Part shown: positions 27,145-40,866 of the stretch, piece by piece
Numbering within the stretch: the first letter of the stretch is position 1
Layout: the number at the start of each line of letters is the position of its first letter
DNA from: Sphingomonas sp. YR710
Lineage (GTDB): Bacteria; Pseudomonadota; Alphaproteobacteria; Sphingomonadales; Sphingomonadaceae
Direction: 5' to 3'
Length of the DNA: 64,000 bases
Assembly: GCF_900101455.1 (NCBI RefSeq)
Contig: NZ_FMZJ01000004.1
Location: 220,856-284,855, forward strand
Program-made: the position numbers and the translations under genes
The notes under the pieces: generated by a model
The model's input: the letters and a program-made list of their open reading frames with translations, nothing else
Database searches by the model: none
Told to the model about the DNA's origin: nothing

Positions 27145-27780
27145 TTACTGCTCCCCCGGCATCGTCAACTGATAAGGCTGACAGATGCTTTGAAATACAG
27201 GCAGCGCTTCGCAGGCTTCCGAATGCCGGCGCAGCGCCGCGAGACCTGACATCGCAAACATGCCGGGCAGCGCTTCGCTGATGAACCGAAGCATCGTTGC
27301 GAGAACGATGTCGGCATGGCTCAATTGATCGCCGAACAGCCACTCGCTCGTCCGCGCCGCCCGTTCCGCATCGAGCAACGCCAGCGTATCGCGCACCTGC
27401 GACTGGCAGCGCTCAACCCACATCGGCAGCCCTTCCCGAAACGCCCGTTCATAAACAAGACTGACACCCTTGTCGGCGACACCGGCCGCGAACGCGCACA
27501 ATCTGAGCATCGCGATCCGATCGGCCCCGGCGCGACCCAGAAAAGCGCGATCGGGCCCAACCATGTCGTCGATCGCTTCGAGGATCACGAAACTGTCGGT
27601 CAGCACGCTATTGTCATCGAGAACCAGCGCCGGCACCCGCCGCAACGGATTGTGACGTGCGATCTTGTCGACGTCGCCAAAGCCAGACCAGGGCGCGTGA
27701 TCGAAGGCGATGCCATAAAGCGTCATGGCAATCCCCACGCGCCGCACGAACGGCGAATCATATTGCCCGATCAGCAGCAT
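27145..27780 (-). CDS. Glutathione S-transferase family protein
   Basis: 211-aa GST. The thioredoxin-like N-domain reads LIGQYDSPFVRRVGIAMTLYG, with S8 a candidate glutathione-activating residue and RRVPALVLDDNSVLTDSFVILE holding the cis-Pro and the glutathione gamma-glutamyl contact. The helical C-domain has the ERxxxx-L-GDQLSHADIV capping motif. It lies just upstream of the Rieske-flavoprotein pair on the same strand (88-nt gap), so a detoxification or isomerisation role in that set is possible. Confidence 0.9.
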   Translation of the reverse strand: MLLIGQYDSPFVRRVGIAMTLYGIAFDHAPWSGFGDVDKIARHNPLRRVPALVLDDNSVLTDSFVILEAIDDMVGPDRAFLGRAGADRIAMLRLCAFAAGVADKGVSLVYERAFREGLPMWVERCQSQVRDTLALLDAERAARTSEWLFGDQLSHADIVLATMLRFISEALPGMFAMSGLAALRRHSEACEALPVFQSICQPYQLTMPGEQ

Positions 27781-27906
27781 CGATATCCTCCACCCCAGTC
27801 CTGCTGGCGCCGCCTCGCGCCCGGAAACCCGACTTTATCGAGCGGATCATGGCAGGCAATGCCCGCTCCGCCGCAAAGCCGCCACTCCCGCCATTTTCTT
27901 TTGATA

Positions 27907-27917
27907 TTGCAGTGCAA
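27907..27917. promoter_or_regulatory. TGC-rich palindrome before glgP
   Basis: The 11-nt perfect palindrome TTGCAGTGCAA lies 72 nt upstream of the glgP start in the divergent GST/glgP gap, followed by a second TTG-rich half (GGTTGTTGCG). In Paracoccus and Rhodobacter the PHB-responsive repressor PhaR binds TGC-rich inverted repeats of this general form. That this is a regulator site is inference from shape and position only. Confidence 0.4.
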
Positions 27918-27989
27918 CATGGTTGTTGCGAAGCGTGACGGGTGCGATACAGTCTGATCGAAGCTGGCGTTCGGGGGAGTCCGGAAACG

Positions 27990-30455
27990 ATGAACAGAGC
28001 AAACGCATCAACCCTTCCGAAACCTGCGCCGCGCACATCGGATCCGTCGGTGCTGGCCGAGGAAATCGTCGAGCGACTCACCTATCGCATCGGCAAGAAT
28101 GCCACCGCCGCCAAATCGCATGACTGGCTTGCCGCCACGATCCTCGTCATTCGGGATCGGGTGATCGATCGCTGGATCGCAAGCACGCAGAAGACCTATG
28201 AGGATGAAGGCAAGCGCGTCTATTATCTGAGCCTCGAATTCCTGATCGGCCGGCTGATGCGCGATGCCGTCTCCAATCTCGGCCTGATGGACGAAATGCG
28301 CGATGCGCTCGCCTTGCTTGGCGTCGATATCGACGTGATCCGCGAACTCGAGCCCGATGCCGCGCTCGGCAATGGCGGCCTCGGCCGGCTCGCGGCCTGT
28401 TTCATGGAATCGATGGCGACCGTCGATGTGCCGGCCTACGGCTATGGCATTCGTTATGTGAACGGGATGTTCCGTCAGGAAATGTCGGATGGATGGCAGG
28501 TGGAGCTGCCCGAGACATGGCTGGCACACGGCAACAACTGGGAATTCGAACGGCGCGAGGCGAGCTATGAGATCGGCTTCGGCGGCACGGTCGAGCTTGC
28601 GGCGGCGGACGGCAGCGGCGATCATGCGCGCCACTGGAAGCCACATGACCGGTTCATCGCCACGCCTTATGACACGCCGGTGGTCGGCTGGCGCGCCAAC
28701 CGGGTCAACACCTTGCGGCTATGGACCGCACAGCCGATCGATCCGATCCTGCTGGATGCGTTCAACGCCGGCGATCATATTGGCGCGCTGAAGGAGAGCA
28801 ACCGCGCCGAGGCACTGACCCGCGTGCTCTACCCTGCCGATTCGACGGCAGCGGGGCAGGAATTGCGGCTGCAGCAGGAATATTTCTTCTCGTCGGCATC
28901 GCTGCAGGACATCGTCCGCCGGCACGTCCAATATTTCGGCGACATCCGCACCCTGCCCGACAAGGCCGCGATCCAGCTCAACGATACCCATCCGGCGGTC
29001 TCGGTCGCCGAGTTGATGCGGATCCTGATCGATCTCCACAATATCGATTTCGACGAGGCGTGGGACATCACCCGCCGCACCTTCGGCTATACCAACCACA
29101 CCTTGCTGCCCGAGGCGCTCGAAAGCTGGCCGGTGCCCTTGTTCGAACGGTTGCTGCCGCGCCACATGCAGCTCGTTTACGCGATCAACGCCAAGCTGCT
29201 GATCCAGGCGCGGCGCGAACATCATTTCGAGGATGCGGCGATCAGCGCGATTTCGCTGATCGACGAAAGCGGCGATCGCCGGGTGCGCATGGGCAATCTG
29301 GCCTTTGTCGGCGCGCACAGCATCAACGGCGTGTCGGCGCTGCACACCGAATTGATGAAGGAAACGGTGTTCGCCGATCTCCATCGGCTGTACCCGGATC
29401 GGATCAACAACAAGACCAATGGCATCACGCCCCGGCGCTGGCTGTTCCAGTGCAATCCGGGCCTGACCACGCTGATCCGCGAAGCGATCGGCGATGCCTT
29501 CATGGACGATAGCGAGGCATTGGTCGCGCTCGACGGCGTTGCGGACGACGCCGCGTTCCAGGAAAAATTCGCCGCGGTCAAACATGCCAACAAGATCGTG
29601 CTGTCGAACCTGCTGCGCGATCGGATGGGCCTGAAGATCGATCCGTCGGCGATGTTCGATACCCAGATCAAGCGCATCCATGAATATAAACGGCAATTGC
29701 TCAACATCATCGAGGCGGTCGCGCTTTACGATCAGATCCGCTCGCATCCCGAGCGTGATTGGGTGCCGCGGGTCAAGCTGTTCGGTGGAAAGGCTGCGCC
29801 CAGCTATCACAATGCCAAATTGATCATAAAGCTGGCGAACGATGTTGCGCGGGTGATCAACCATGATCCTGCCGTGCAGGGTCTGCTCAAGGTCGTGTTC
29901 ATTCCGAACTACAATGTGTCGATGGCCGAAATCATGATGCCCGCCGCCGATCTGAGCGAGCAGATCTCGACCGCCGGCATGGAAGCATCGGGCACCGGCA
30001 ATATGAAATTCGGCCTGAACGGCGCGCTGACCATCGGCACGCTCGACGGTGCCAATGTCGAGATGCGCGATCATGTAGGCGCGGAGAATATCATGATCTT
30101 CGGCCTGACCGCCGCCGAAGTCGCGGCCAAGCGCGCCGAGGGTTACAAGCCCCGCCCGATCATCGAACAATCGCGCGAACTCTCTCAGGCGCTGGCTGCG
30201 ATAGCGAGCGGGGTTTTCTCACCCGACGATCGCAATCGTTATGCAGGCCTCGTCAACGGGCTGTACGAGCATGACTGGTTCATGGTCGCCGCCGATTTCG
30301 ATAGCTATTCGGCGATGCAGCGCCATGTCGACGGCATCTGGACCGACAAGGCCGACTGGTACGGCAAGGCTATCCGGAACGTTGCGCATATGGGATGGTT
30401 TTCCTCGGATCGAACCATCCGCCAATATGCATCGGAAATCTGGGGTGTTCTGTGA
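27990..30455 (+). CDS. glgP: Glycogen/starch/alpha-glucan phosphorylase
   Basis: 821-aa PLP enzyme releasing glucose-1-phosphate from the non-reducing ends of glycogen. ATG 27990 is chosen over GTG 27942 because purine-rich GGAAACG precedes it and the length then matches the family (about 815-830). Visible landmarks are YYLSLEFLIGRLM, the N-terminal LEPDAALGNGGLGRLAACFMES, and the PLP-lysine region EASGTGNMKFGLNGALTIGTLDGAN. First gene of a six-gene glycogen operon; glgB begins 59 nt later. Putting degradation and synthesis together suggests joint control. Confidence 0.97.
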   Translation: MNRANASTLPKPAPRTSDPSVLAEEIVERLTYRIGKNATAAKSHDWLAATILVIRDRVIDRWIASTQKTYEDEGKRVYYLSLEFLIGRLMRDAVSNLGLMDEMRDALALLGVDIDVIRELEPDAALGNGGLGRLAACFMESMATVDVPAYGYGIRYVNGMFRQEMSDGWQVELPETWLAHGNNWEFERREASYEIGFGGTVELAAADGSGDHARHWKPHDRFIATPYDTPVVGWRANRVNTLRLWTAQPIDPILLDAFNAGDHIGALKESNRAEALTRVLYPADSTAAGQELRLQQEYFFSSASLQDIVRRHVQYFGDIRTLPDKAAIQLNDTHPAVSVAELMRILIDLHNIDFDEAWDITRRTFGYTNHTLLPEALESWPVPLFERLLPRHMQLVYAINAKLLIQARREHHFEDAAISAISLIDESGDRRVRMGNLAFVGAHSINGVSALHTELMKETVFADLHRLYPDRINNKTNGITPRRWLFQCNPGLTTLIREAIGDAFMDDSEALVALDGVADDAAFQEKFAAVKHANKIVLSNLLRDRMGLKIDPSAMFDTQIKRIHEYKRQLLNIIEAVALYDQIRSHPERDWVPRVKLFGGKAAPSYHNAKLIIKLANDVARVINHDPAVQGLLKVVFIPNYNVSMAEIMMPAADLSEQISTAGMEASGTGNMKFGLNGALTIGTLDGANVEMRDHVGAENIMIFGLTAAEVAAKRAEGYKPRPIIEQSRELSQALAAIASGVFSPDDRNRYAGLVNGLYEHDWFMVAADFDSYSAMQRHVDGIWTDKADWYGKAIRNVAHMGWFSSDRTIRQYASEIWGVL

Positions 30456-30514
30456 GCGAACGGGCGTATCGGATTTTTAACGCGGAGCCATCATCCTGAA
30501 CAGGCTTCAGCGCG

Positions 30515-32698
30515 ATGGTTAAGGGCATAGTTATCACCCAGCTTTCTTCCATCGAAAAGACCGCGATCATCGGCGGCACGCACAACGATCCTTTCGCCGT
30601 GCTTGGACCGCACCGAATTGCCGGCAGGCTGATTGCGCGCGCCTTCATTCCGGGGGCGACATCGGCCGATGCGTTCATGATCGACGGAACGCCCGCCGGC
30701 ACGCTGCACATGATCGATCCGGCCGGATTGCTCGAAGGCAGCCTCTCGATCACCGAGCCCGCCGCGCTTCGCTACCATGCAAGAAATGCCGCCGGCGATT
30801 GGTGGATAACCGATCCCTACAGCTTCGGCCCTGTACTCGGCCCGATGGACGATTATTTCATCGGTGAGGGATCGCATCTGCGGCTGTTCGATCGGCTCGG
30901 CGCGCACAAGATCGCCCATGAGGGCGCCACCGGCGTGCATTTCGCGGTGTGGGCGCCGAATGCGAAACGAGTGTCCGTGGTCGGACTGTTCAATGCCTGG
31001 GACGGCCGCCGGCACGCGATGCGGCTGCGGCGCGATACCGGCATCTGGGAAATCTTCGTGCCCGATCTCGGAGAGGACGAGCCGTATAAATTCGAAATCG
31101 TCGGCGCAGACGGCAAGACCCTGCCGCTCAAGGCCGATCCGTTCGCCTTCCGATCGGAACTGCGCCCGGCAACCGCCTCCGTCACGACGGCTCCGCTCGC
31201 GCATGAATGGGGCGATGCCGATCATCGCGAGCACTGGCGATCGGTCGATATCCGGCGCCAGCCGATCTCGATCTACGAAGTCCATCCCGGTTCATGGCAA
31301 AGGCGCAACGATGGCGGCTTCCTGTCGTGGGACGAGATGGCCGACCGGCTGATCCCCTATGCGGTCGACATGGGCTTCACCCATGTCGAGTTCCTGCCGT
31401 TCACCGAACACCCCTTCGATCCGTCCTGGGGATATCAGACCACCGGCCTCTACGCCCCGTCTGCGCGGTTCGGGCCGCCCGAGGGACTGGCGCGCTTCGT
31501 CGACGGCGCGCATCGCGCGGGGCTCGGCGTCTTGCTCGACTGGGTGCCGGCGCATTTCCCGATGGATGCGCACGGCCTGTCGCATTTCGACGGCACCGCG
31601 CTTTACGAGCATGCCGATCCGCGCAAGGGATTCCACCCCGACTGGAGCACGGCGATCTTCAACTTCGGCCGGCGCGAGGTTGTCGCCTATCTCGTCAACA
31701 ACGCGCTCTATTGGGCCGAGAAATACCATCTGGATGGCTTGCGGGTCGACGCCGTCGCGTCGATGCTCTATCTCGATTATTCGCGCAAAGCCGATGAATG
31801 GATACCCAATGATCAGGGCGGCCGCGAGAATTGGGAGGCCGTGAAATTCCTCCAGCGCATGAATGTCGAACTCTATGGCGCGCACCCGGGCGTGATGACG
31901 ATCGCCGAGGAATCGACAAGCTGGCCCGGTGTCTCGCAACCCGTCCACGAAGGCGGGCTCGGCTTCGGCTTCAAATGGAATATGGGCTTCATGCACGATA
32001 CGTTGCGCTACATGGCGCGCGAACCCATCCATCGCCGCCATCATCATGAGGATATCACCTTCGGCCTGCTCTATGCCTTCGGCGAGAATTTCGTACTGCC
32101 GCTCAGCCATGACGAGGTCGTGCACGGCAAGGGATCGCTGCTCGGCAAGATGTCCGGCGATCGCTGGCAGAAATTTGCGAACCTGCGCGCTTATTATGCG
32201 TTGATGTGGGGATATCCGGGAAAGAAGCTGCTGTTCATGGGTCAGGAGTTTGCGCAAGCAGCCGAATGGAGCGAGGCGCGCGCGCTCGACTGGCATCTGT
32301 TGCAGGAACCGTCGCACGATGGCGTCCGCCGGCTGATCGGCGACCTCAACCAGGCCTATCGCAGCCGTCCGGGCCTGCACGCGCGTGATTGCGAGGCGGA
32401 GGGCTTTCACTGGCTGATTGTCGACGATGCCGCCCGTTCGGTGTTCGCCTGGGAACGGCGCGCGCCAGGCGAAAAACCAGTGGCAGTAATCAGCAATATG
32501 ACACCAATTCCCCGATATGATTATGCTGTTACATTGTCGGAAGGTGGCCGCTGGCGGGAGATCATCAATAGCGATGCAGTGATTTACGGTGGCAGCGGTA
32601 TCGGCAACGGGGGCCAGATCGATGCCGGCGCCAGCGGCGAAGCGCATATTACTTTGCCGCCGTTGGCAACGATCATGCTGGAGCCAATAAGAGGATGA
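30515..32698 (+). CDS. glgB: 1,4-alpha-glucan branching enzyme
   Basis: 727-aa GH13 transglycosylase that creates alpha-1,6 branches in glycogen. N-terminal CBM48-type domains (about 1-210) include [25 protein letters not shown] in part. The catalytic barrel holds the nucleophile Asp in [14 protein letters not shown], the acid/base Glu in [12 protein letters not shown], and the third Asp in [13 protein letters not shown]. The [16 protein letters not shown] string is diagnostic for GlgB. Downstream glgC begins 13 nt later. The ribosome site before ATG 30515 is weak. Confidence 0.97.
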   Translation: MVKGIVITQLSSIEKTAIIGGTHNDPFAVLGPHRIAGRLIARAFIPGATSADAFMIDGTPAGTLHMIDPAGLLEGSLSITEPAALRYHARNAAGDWWITDPYSFGPVLGPMDDYFIGEGSHLRLFDRLGAHKIAHEGATGVHFAVWAPNAKRVSVVGLFNAWDGRRHAMRLRRDTGIWEIFVPDLGEDEPYKFEIVGADGKTLPLKADPFAFRSELRPATASVTTAPLAHEWGDADHREHWRSVDIRRQPISIYEVHPGSWQRRNDGGFLSWDEMADRLIPYAVDMGFTHVEFLPFTEHPFDPSWGYQTTGLYAPSARFGPPEGLARFVDGAHRAGLGVLLDWVPAHFPMDAHGLSHFDGTALYEHADPRKGFHPDWSTAIFNFGRREVVAYLVNNALYWAEKYHLDGLRVDAVASMLYLDYSRKADEWIPNDQGGRENWEAVKFLQRMNVELYGAHPGVMTIAEESTSWPGVSQPVHEGGLGFGFKWNMGFMHDTLRYMAREPIHRRHHHEDITFGLLYAFGENFVLPLSHDEVVHGKGSLLGKMSGDRWQKFANLRAYYALMWGYPGKKLLFMGQEFAQAAEWSEARALDWHLLQEPSHDGVRRLIGDLNQAYRSRPGLHARDCEAEGFHWLIVDDAARSVFAWERRAPGEKPVAVISNMTPIPRYDYAVTLSEGGRWREIINSDAVIYGGSGIGNGGQIDAGASGEAHITLPPLATIMLEPIRG

Positions 32699-32711
32699 TT
32701 GGGGGCAAGAC

Positions 32712-33977
32712 ATGGTAAGTGAACGACGGAACCAGCCGCTGGCGCGCGACGCCATGGCCTATGTGCTCGCAGGCGGTCGGGGTAGTCGCCTTTTCGAACT
32801 CACCGATCGCCGGGCCAAGCCCGCGGTCTATTTCGGCGGCAAGGCGCGGATCATCGATTTCGCCCTGTCGAACGCGCTCAATTCTGGCATCCGGCGCATG
32901 GGCGTGGCGACGCAATATAAGGCGCATTCGCTGATCCGCCATCTCCAGCGCGGTTGGAACTTCCTGCGCCCCGAACGCAATGAAAGCTTCGATATCCTGC
33001 CCGCGAGCCAGCGTGTGTCCGAGTTCCAATGGTATGAAGGTACCGCCGATGCGGTCTATCAGAATCTCGATATCATCGAATCTTATGCGCCTGAATATAT
33101 GATCATTCTGGCCGGCGATCACATCTACAAGATGGATTATGAACTGATGCTGCGCCAGCATGTCGATGCTGGCGCCGATGTGACCGTGGGATGCCTCGAG
33201 GTGCCGCGCAAGGAAGCGAGCGGCTTCGGCGTGATGCACATCGACGCGCAGGCCCAAATCATTCAGTTCGTCGAAAAGCCCGCCAATCCCCCCGCCATGC
33301 CCGGCAAGCCCAATGTCGCGCTGGCGTCGATGGGCATATATGTATTCAACACCAAATTCCTGGCGGCGGAACTGCGCAGGGATGCAGCGGATCCGACGTC
33401 GCAACATGATTTCGGGCGCGATATCATTCCGTACATCGTCAAGCACGGCAAAGCGGTTGCCCATCTCTTTTCGCAAAGCTGCGTCCGCGCGGCGAGCGAG
33501 AAGGAAGCCTATTGGCGCGATGTCGGGACAATCGACGCCTATTGGGAAGCGAATATCGATCTGACGGACGTGGTGCCGCAACTCGACATGTACGAGCATA
33601 GCTGGCCGCTCTGGACCTATTCGGAGGTCACGCCCCCCGCCAAATTCGTCCACAATGATGAAGGCCGGCGCGGATCGGCGACATCGTCGCTGGTCGCAGG
33701 CGGTTGCATCGTGTCCGGTGCCTCACTGCACCGGAGCCTGCTCTTTTCGGGCGTCCGCGTGAACAGCTTCTCCTCGGTCACCGAAGCGGTGATCATGCCG
33801 GGTTGCCAGATCGGGCGTGGCGCGCGGCTCCATAAGGTGGTGATCGATGCCGATACGCGCATTCCCGAGGGGCTTGTCGTCGGCGAATATCCCGAGGAAG
33901 ACGCGCAGCGCTTCCGTCGCAGCGAAAAGGGTGTGTGCCTGATCACGCAGGACATGATCGATCGGCTGGTGGCCTGA
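32712..33977 (+). CDS. glgC: Glucose-1-phosphate adenylyltransferase (ADP-glucose pyrophosphorylase)
   Basis: 421 aa, the standard size. Makes ADP-glucose from ATP and glucose-1-phosphate, the committed step of bacterial glycogen synthesis. Nucleotide-binding motif [20 protein letters not shown], then [20 protein letters not shown], the catalytic region [14 protein letters not shown], sugar-phosphate loop FVEKP, and a C-terminal left-handed beta-helix of hexapeptide repeats (from about residue 315, [12 protein letters not shown] onwards). Family members are usually allosterically controlled by glycolytic intermediates. Gap to glgA is 3 nt. Confidence 0.97.
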   Translation: MVSERRNQPLARDAMAYVLAGGRGSRLFELTDRRAKPAVYFGGKARIIDFALSNALNSGIRRMGVATQYKAHSLIRHLQRGWNFLRPERNESFDILPASQRVSEFQWYEGTADAVYQNLDIIESYAPEYMIILAGDHIYKMDYELMLRQHVDAGADVTVGCLEVPRKEASGFGVMHIDAQAQIIQFVEKPANPPAMPGKPNVALASMGIYVFNTKFLAAELRRDAADPTSQHDFGRDIIPYIVKHGKAVAHLFSQSCVRAASEKEAYWRDVGTIDAYWEANIDLTDVVPQLDMYEHSWPLWTYSEVTPPAKFVHNDEGRRGSATSSLVAGGCIVSGASLHRSLLFSGVRVNSFSSVTEAVIMPGCQIGRGARLHKVVIDADTRIPEGLVVGEYPEEDAQRFRRSEKGVCLITQDMIDRLVA

Positions 33978-33980
33978 TTG

Positions 33981-37056
<3,076 letters not shown>

Positions 37057-37057
<1 letters not shown>

Positions 37058-38994
37058 TGGCCCACGCGCCGCCGCCGGAGAAATTTGGTGCGACCGTCAC
37101 CGCCGGCGGCGTGCATTTCGCCTTATGGTCAGAGATCGCGACCGCTGCCTGGGTCTCGATCTTCGACGATGAAGGCGAGGCAGAGATCGATCGGGTCGCG
37201 CTTGTGCGCGGCCCGGCGGATATCTTCCAGGGAATGGTGCCCGGCATCGGCGCCGGCGCCCGCTACGGCTTTCGCACCGATGGCCCTTATGATCCGGGTC
37301 AGGGCCTGTGGTTCGATCCCGCCAAGCTGCTGATGGATCCGCACGCGCTCGCGATCGATCGGTCCTATAGCTATGATTCCCGGCTCGCCGCCCCACGCAA
37401 TTTCGCGATCGACACAGCACAGTTGATGCCGAAGGCGATCGTCGTCGGCCTGCCGCAAGCGCTCGCCCCGCAGCCGCCATTTTTTGCGCCCGGCGGATTG
37501 ATCTACGAACTCTCGGTTCGCTCCTTCACGATGCGCCACCCCGGGATCCCAGAGGCGCAGCGCGGCACGGTCGCCGCGCTCGCGCATCCCGCGGTGATCG
37601 CCCATCTCAAGAAGATCGGCGTCACCGCCATCGAGCTGATGCCGATCACCGCATGGATCGACGAACGCCACCTGGGGCCGCTCGGCCTGCACAATGGCTG
37701 GGGGTATAATCCGGTCAGCTTCATGGCGCTCGACCCGCGGCTCGCGCCGGGCGGGATCGCCGAATTGCGTGCGACCGTCGAAACGCTGCACGCCCATGAT
37801 ATCGGCGTGATCCTCGATGTCGTGTTCAACCATACCGGCGAAAGCGATGCGCTCGGCCCGACCTTGTCGCTGCGCGGGATCGATCCCCGCGCCTATTTCC
37901 ACATGATCCGCGACGAGCCGGGCACGCTGGCGAACGACAGCGGCTGCGGCAATACGCTCAATTGCGATCATCCGGCGACACGGCATCTCATTTTCGATGC
38001 GATGCGTCACTTCGTCGAGCATGCCGGGATCGACGGCTTCCGCTTCGATCTGGCGCCGATCCTCGGCCGCGCGCGCGACGGCTTCGAGCCCGGTGCGGCC
38101 TTCTTCCGCGAACTCAAGCGCGATCCCCTGCTCGCCGATCGCGTGCTGATCGCCGAGCCGTGGGACATCGGCCCGGGCGGTTATCAACTCGGCAATTTCG
38201 GCGAACCCTTTCTCGAATGGAACGATCGCTATCGCGACGATGTCCGCCGCTTCTGGCGCGGCGACCCGCACAGCATCGGCGATCTCGCGACCCGGCTCGC
38301 CGGATCGTCGGACATATTCGTGCGCACCGACCGCAGCCGCACCGTCAACTTCATTGCCGCGCATGACGGCTTCACGCTCGCGGATCTCGTCGCCCATCAG
38401 CGCAAACATAACGACGCCAATGGCGAGCAGAATCGCGACGGGCATGACGATAATATGTCCTGGAACAATGGCGTCGAAGGCCCGACCGCCGATAGTAACA
38501 TCATCGCCGCGCGCCGCCGCGATGTGAAGGCGTTGCTCTCGACACTGTTCGCCTCGCGCGGTGCGATCATGCTGACCGCCGGAGACGAATTCGGCCGCAG
38601 CCAGCGCGGCAACAACAACGCCTATGCGCAGGATAACGACATCACCTGGCTCGACTGGGACAATCGCGACATCGCGCTTGAGGATCATGTCGCGATGCTG
38701 GCGGCGATCCGAGCGGCGCATCCGGCGATCGGCGATCCAATGCTGCTGGGGCCCGGCGATGTCGACTGGCAGCGGCTAGATGGCAGCGATTTTGGCCCGG
38801 AGGACTGGCATAATCCCTGGACGCCAGCATTGATGATGGTGCTGCACCTTCCCGAGCAGGAGAATACGGTGGCAATCGCGTTCAACCGGGCGGATGAGCG
38901 CGTGGCGATCACCGCGCGGTGGAAGCGGCTCGATGGGGATGAGGCGATGATTGAGCCGAGGTCGGTGGCGTTTCTGGTGGAGCGAAACGGGTGA
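37057..38994 (+). CDS. glgX: Glycogen debranching enzyme
   Basis: 645-aa GH13_11-type isoamylase that cleaves alpha-1,6 branches left by the phosphorylase. N-terminal CBM48-like domain (GATVTAGGVHFALWSEIATA). Catalytic residues: nucleophile Asp in DGFRFDLAPILGR, acid/base Glu in LIAEPWDIGPGGYQLGNF, and Asp in NFIAAHDGFTLADLV. NGWGYNPVSFMALDPRLAPGG is partially GlgX/TreX-specific. The ATG overlaps the pgm stop (TGATG), placing it firmly in the glg operon. It is the last gene before a palindromic element. Confidence 0.95.
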
Positions 38995-39014
38995 ACCGAG
39001 CCGCAACAGAATCC

Positions 39015-39155
39015 CCCCTCCCTGCCAAGGGAGGGGAAGGGCGTGGGTGGCGACCGAGGTGGCTCGATGCCACCAAGGGCGCAAACCGCGAGGTCAGACG
39101 CTCACCCTACGGGCTCGCGACCCACCCCTCGATCCCCTCCCTTGGCAGGGAGGGG
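39015..39155. repeat. Perfect 22-bp inverted repeat flanking a 97-bp core
   Basis: Left arm 39015-39036 (CCCCTCCCTGCCAAGGGAGG plus GG) is the exact reverse complement of the right arm 39134-39155. Each arm is itself close to a hairpin (CCCTCCC...GGGAGGG), and the inner flanks GTGGGTGGCG and GCGACCCACCC also pair partly. The element fills the glgX-alpha-glucosidase gap and ends 8 nt before the alpha-glucosidase ATG; the GGGAGGGGAG of its right arm can serve as that gene's ribosome site. It looks like a non-autonomous palindromic repeat (REP doublet or MITE-like). Confidence 0.85.
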
Positions 39156-39163
39156 AGAATCGC

Positions 39164-40783
39164 ATGACCCCCTCCCCCGACTGGTGGCGCGGCGCCGTCA
39201 TCTACCAGGTCTATCCGCGCTCGTTCCAGGATAGCGACAGCGATGGCGTCGGCGATCTGCCGGGCATCACCGCACGGCTCGATCATATCGCGTCGCTCGG
39301 CGTCGATGCGGTGTGGATATCGCCTTTCTTCAAATCACCGATGGCCGATATGGGCTATGACGTGTCCGATTATCGCGACGTCGATCCGATGTTCGGCACG
39401 CTTGCCGATTTCGATGCGCTGCTCGCCCGCGCGCACGAACTGGGGCTGAAGATCATCGTCGACCAGGTGCTCAGCCATACGTCCGACCAGCACGCATGGT
39501 TCAAGGAAGGCCGCACCAGCCGCGACAATCCCCGGGCCGGCTGGTATGTCTGGGCCGATCCCAAGCCCGACGGCACCGCCCCCAACAACTGGCTGTCGAT
39601 CTTCGGCGGCCCGGCCTGGGAGTGGGACGGGACGCGGATGCAATATTATATGCACAGCTTCCTGACGTCGCAGCCCGATCTCAATCTGCACAACCCCGAG
39701 GTGCAGGACGAACTGCTCGACACCGTCCGCTTCTGGCTCGACCGCGGGGTCGACGGATTCCGGCTCGACGCCTGTAACCATTATTTCCACGATGCCCGGC
39801 TGCGCGACAATCCGCCGGTCAAAAGATCCGGCGCGCATGACGTGCCCGACAGCAACCCCTACGGTTTTCAGGAGCATCTGTACGATAAGACCCAGCCCGA
39901 AAACCTGCTGTTCCTCAAGCGGCTGCGCGCGCTGCTCAACGAATATCCGGGCACGGTGGCGGTTGGCGAGGTCGGCGATGGCGATCGTTCGCCGGCGACG
40001 GTAGGCCTCTACACGTCGGGCGGCGACACGCTCCATTTCTGCTACACCTTCGATCTGTTCGGCCCCGAATTTTCGGGCGATCACTTTCGCAAGACGGTCG
40101 GCCTGTTCGAGAAAGAAGCCGCCGAAGGCTGGGTGTGCTGGGCCTTTTCGAACCATGACGTGATGCGCCACGTCAGCCGCTTCACCCGCGACGGCGACGA
40201 TCCGGCAGCGATCGCGAAACTCGCGATCCTGATCCTCGTCGCGCTGCGCGGCACGATCTGCCTCTATCAGGGCGAGGAACTGGCGCTGCCCGAGGCCGAA
40301 CTGGCGTTCGAGGATCTGCGCGATCCCTATGGCATCCGCTTCTGGCCAGCATTCAAGGGCCGCGACGGCTGCCGCACGCCGATGCCGTGGCAGCACGATG
40401 CGGCAGGGGGCGGTTTTACGACGGGCACGCCCTGGTTGCCCATGTCGGACGCGCACAGGGCACTGGCGGTCGATGTTCAGAATGACGATCCCGCATCGGT
40501 GCTGGCTTTCTATCGCACAGCCATCAGCTTCCGGCACGCGCATCCTCCGCTGATGCTGGGCGACATTCTCTTCCTGCCCGCCACCGACGAGATATTGGCT
40601 TTCACCCGAACGCACGCTTCCGGGACGATGTTGTGCGTCTTCAACCTGTCGCGCGAACCACGAACGTGGCGCCTGCCGCACACGCTGCCGTTATTGACCC
40701 GCCATGCATTCTCCTGCGCGGACGCCGAAATCAGCAGCGACGGGGTGATGCTGCCCCCGCTCGGATATCTGTTCGCCGTCTGA
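39164..40783 (+). CDS. GH13 alpha-glucosidase (oligo-1,6-glucosidase/maltase type)
   Basis: 539 aa from ATG 39164; the frame runs upstream into the repeat, but that part has no family similarity. The start WWRGAVIYQVYPRSFQDSD is typical of GH13 exo-glucosidases. Catalytic residues: nucleophile in GVDGFRLDACNHY, acid/base Glu in VAVGEVGDGD, and Asp in FSNHDVMRHVSRF. It should release glucose from short malto- or isomalto-oligosaccharides left by GlgP and GlgX or imported from outside. No signal peptide, so cytosolic. Confidence 0.92.
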   Translation: MTPSPDWWRGAVIYQVYPRSFQDSDSDGVGDLPGITARLDHIASLGVDAVWISPFFKSPMADMGYDVSDYRDVDPMFGTLADFDALLARAHELGLKIIVDQVLSHTSDQHAWFKEGRTSRDNPRAGWYVWADPKPDGTAPNNWLSIFGGPAWEWDGTRMQYYMHSFLTSQPDLNLHNPEVQDELLDTVRFWLDRGVDGFRLDACNHYFHDARLRDNPPVKRSGAHDVPDSNPYGFQEHLYDKTQPENLLFLKRLRALLNEYPGTVAVGEVGDGDRSPATVGLYTSGGDTLHFCYTFDLFGPEFSGDHFRKTVGLFEKEAAEGWVCWAFSNHDVMRHVSRFTRDGDDPAAIAKLAILILVALRGTICLYQGEELALPEAELAFEDLRDPYGIRFWPAFKGRDGCRTPMPWQHDAAGGGFTTGTPWLPMSDAHRALAVDVQNDDPASVLAFYRTAISFRHAHPPLMLGDILFLPATDEILAFTRTHASGTMLCVFNLSREPRTWRLPHTLPLLTRHAFSCADAEISSDGVMLPPLGYLFAV

Positions 40784-40866
40784 TTTCACCGCATCGCAAC
40801 AAATCTATTGATATAACATCACATCGTCGATAGACGGCCCCTCACAGGGTTAAGGAATGTTATAGC

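Noticed and set aside
38951..39163. N-terminal extension of the alpha-glucosidase frame through the inverted repeat.
   Set aside because: The extension has no family similarity and comes from a repeat element; GH13 homology begins at the ATG at 39164.
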